From Hungatella sp. UBA3402 (GTDB lineage: Bacteria; Bacillota; Clostridia; Lachnospirales; Lachnospiraceae): DNA of 32,257 nt. Both the position numbers and the translations under genes were made by a program. Where the stretch lies: contig DEPC01000186.1 of assembly GCA_002358555.1 (NCBI GenBank), forward strand, positions 681-32,937, in the 5' to 3' direction. Shown piece by piece: positions 31,953-32,257 of the stretch. Below the pieces are notes generated by a model. It did not search any database and was not told the DNA's origin. It saw nothing but the letters and a program-made list of their open reading frames with translations. Within the stretch, counting starts at the first letter, position 1. Every line of letters starts with the position of its first letter.

Positions 31953-32257
31953 ATTTTTACTCACATACCTCTTGCGAGGTGTGACGGACATATGCTGCAA
32001 TTTTTTGTACCGCACGGGAATTTCTACTCACACACCTCTCGCGAGGTGTGACGATGGTGATACAGCGACACTGGTAATGTCCTGTGCATTTCTACTCACA
32101 CACCTCTCGCGAGGTGTGACAAGCCTAATATGGTATAATATAGATACTAAAATAATTTCTACTCACACACCTCTCGCGAGGTGTGACGACTGGGTTGTGC
32201 ATGATGGATATCCAGAAACATTCGATTTCTACTCACACACCTCTCGCGAGGTGTGAC
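31953..32257 (-). CRISPR. CRISPR array, distal end, type I-C-like repeats
   Basis: Five 33-base repeats start at 31953, 32020, 32088, 32155 and 32225, separated by unique spacers of 34, 35, 34 and 37 bases. The four right-hand repeats are identical; the leftmost has three C-to-T changes. On the minus strand each repeat begins GTCACACCTC, has a stem CACACCTC/GAGGTGTG with loop GCGA, and ends GTAGAAAT. This resembles I-C repeats (GTC...hairpin...GAAAT). The orientation and degenerate left repeat put the leader and probable cas genes to the right, outside the window. The array continues past 32257. Confidence 0.96.

Noticed and set aside
31936..32256. 106-codon plus-strand open frame with recurring THTPLARC
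   Set aside because: Pure translation of CRISPR repeats and spacers.

Overview
The window reads as chromosomal DNA from a low-GC Gram-positive anaerobe, most likely a Lachnospiraceae-type Clostridia. Reasons: AT-rich intergenic DNA with near-consensus sigma-A promoters and strong GGAGG ribosome binding sites, a ferredoxin-tailed aldo/keto reductase, a non-mevalonate (IspD) isoprenoid gene, and families typical of that group (CmpB-like, DUF815, TPM/SPFH/zinc-ribbon set). Almost every gene lies on the minus strand; the only plus-strand gene starts at 10076.

Layout. 5-133: tRNA-Ser(UGA) with a consensus promoter. 134-1837: gene-poor, AT-rich debris with two MITE-like inverted repeats and two decayed IS200/IS605-type element ends. 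1838-5042: ispD, tsaD, rnz and a small zinc-finger gene. 5128-5419: a candidate structured RNA with its own promoter. 5532-9747: an operon read from tex through a YcxB-like gene, tsaE and tsaB to a rimI broken by an in-frame stop codon. The tex promoter and that of the repeat-rich DUF4190 gene (10076-10756) lie back to back and share a -35 core. 10891-12733: an aldo/keto reductase and an orphan PTS EIIB-domain protein.

13143-23475 is the most system-like block. From upstream to downstream it holds a response regulator, histidine kinase, 833-codon exported membrane protein, ABC ATPase, ABC permease, membrane-anchored zinc-ribbon protein, then an SPFH protein with duplicated zinc ribbons, a TFIIB-type zinc-ribbon membrane protein and a TPM-domain protein. 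The last three match the Bacillus subtilis YdjI/YdjG/YdjH set that accompanies PspA, but no PspA is present here. The first six genes overlap or abut; the last three have an internal promoter. A dispersed ~120-140 bp inverted repeat (copies at 12976-13113 and 24174-24297) lies near both edges.

24298-29269: a DUF815 ATPase - Ppx/GppA-like - Ppk1 polyphosphate operon whose Ppx homologue lacks the usual glycine-rich phosphate motif. 29507-31384: plsC-pheA. 31441-31896: a CmpB-like membrane protein. 31953-32257: the distal end of a type I-C-like CRISPR array that runs off the right edge; the repeat orientation places the leader and probable cas genes outside the window.

Functionally, tsaB, tsaD and tsaE (t6A tRNA modification), rnz (tRNA 3' processing) and the tRNA itself give the left half a tRNA/translation theme. 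The middle is envelope sensing and homeostasis, and the right is polyphosphate, aromatic amino acid and phospholipid metabolism. All assignments come from reading motifs; no database search was run.
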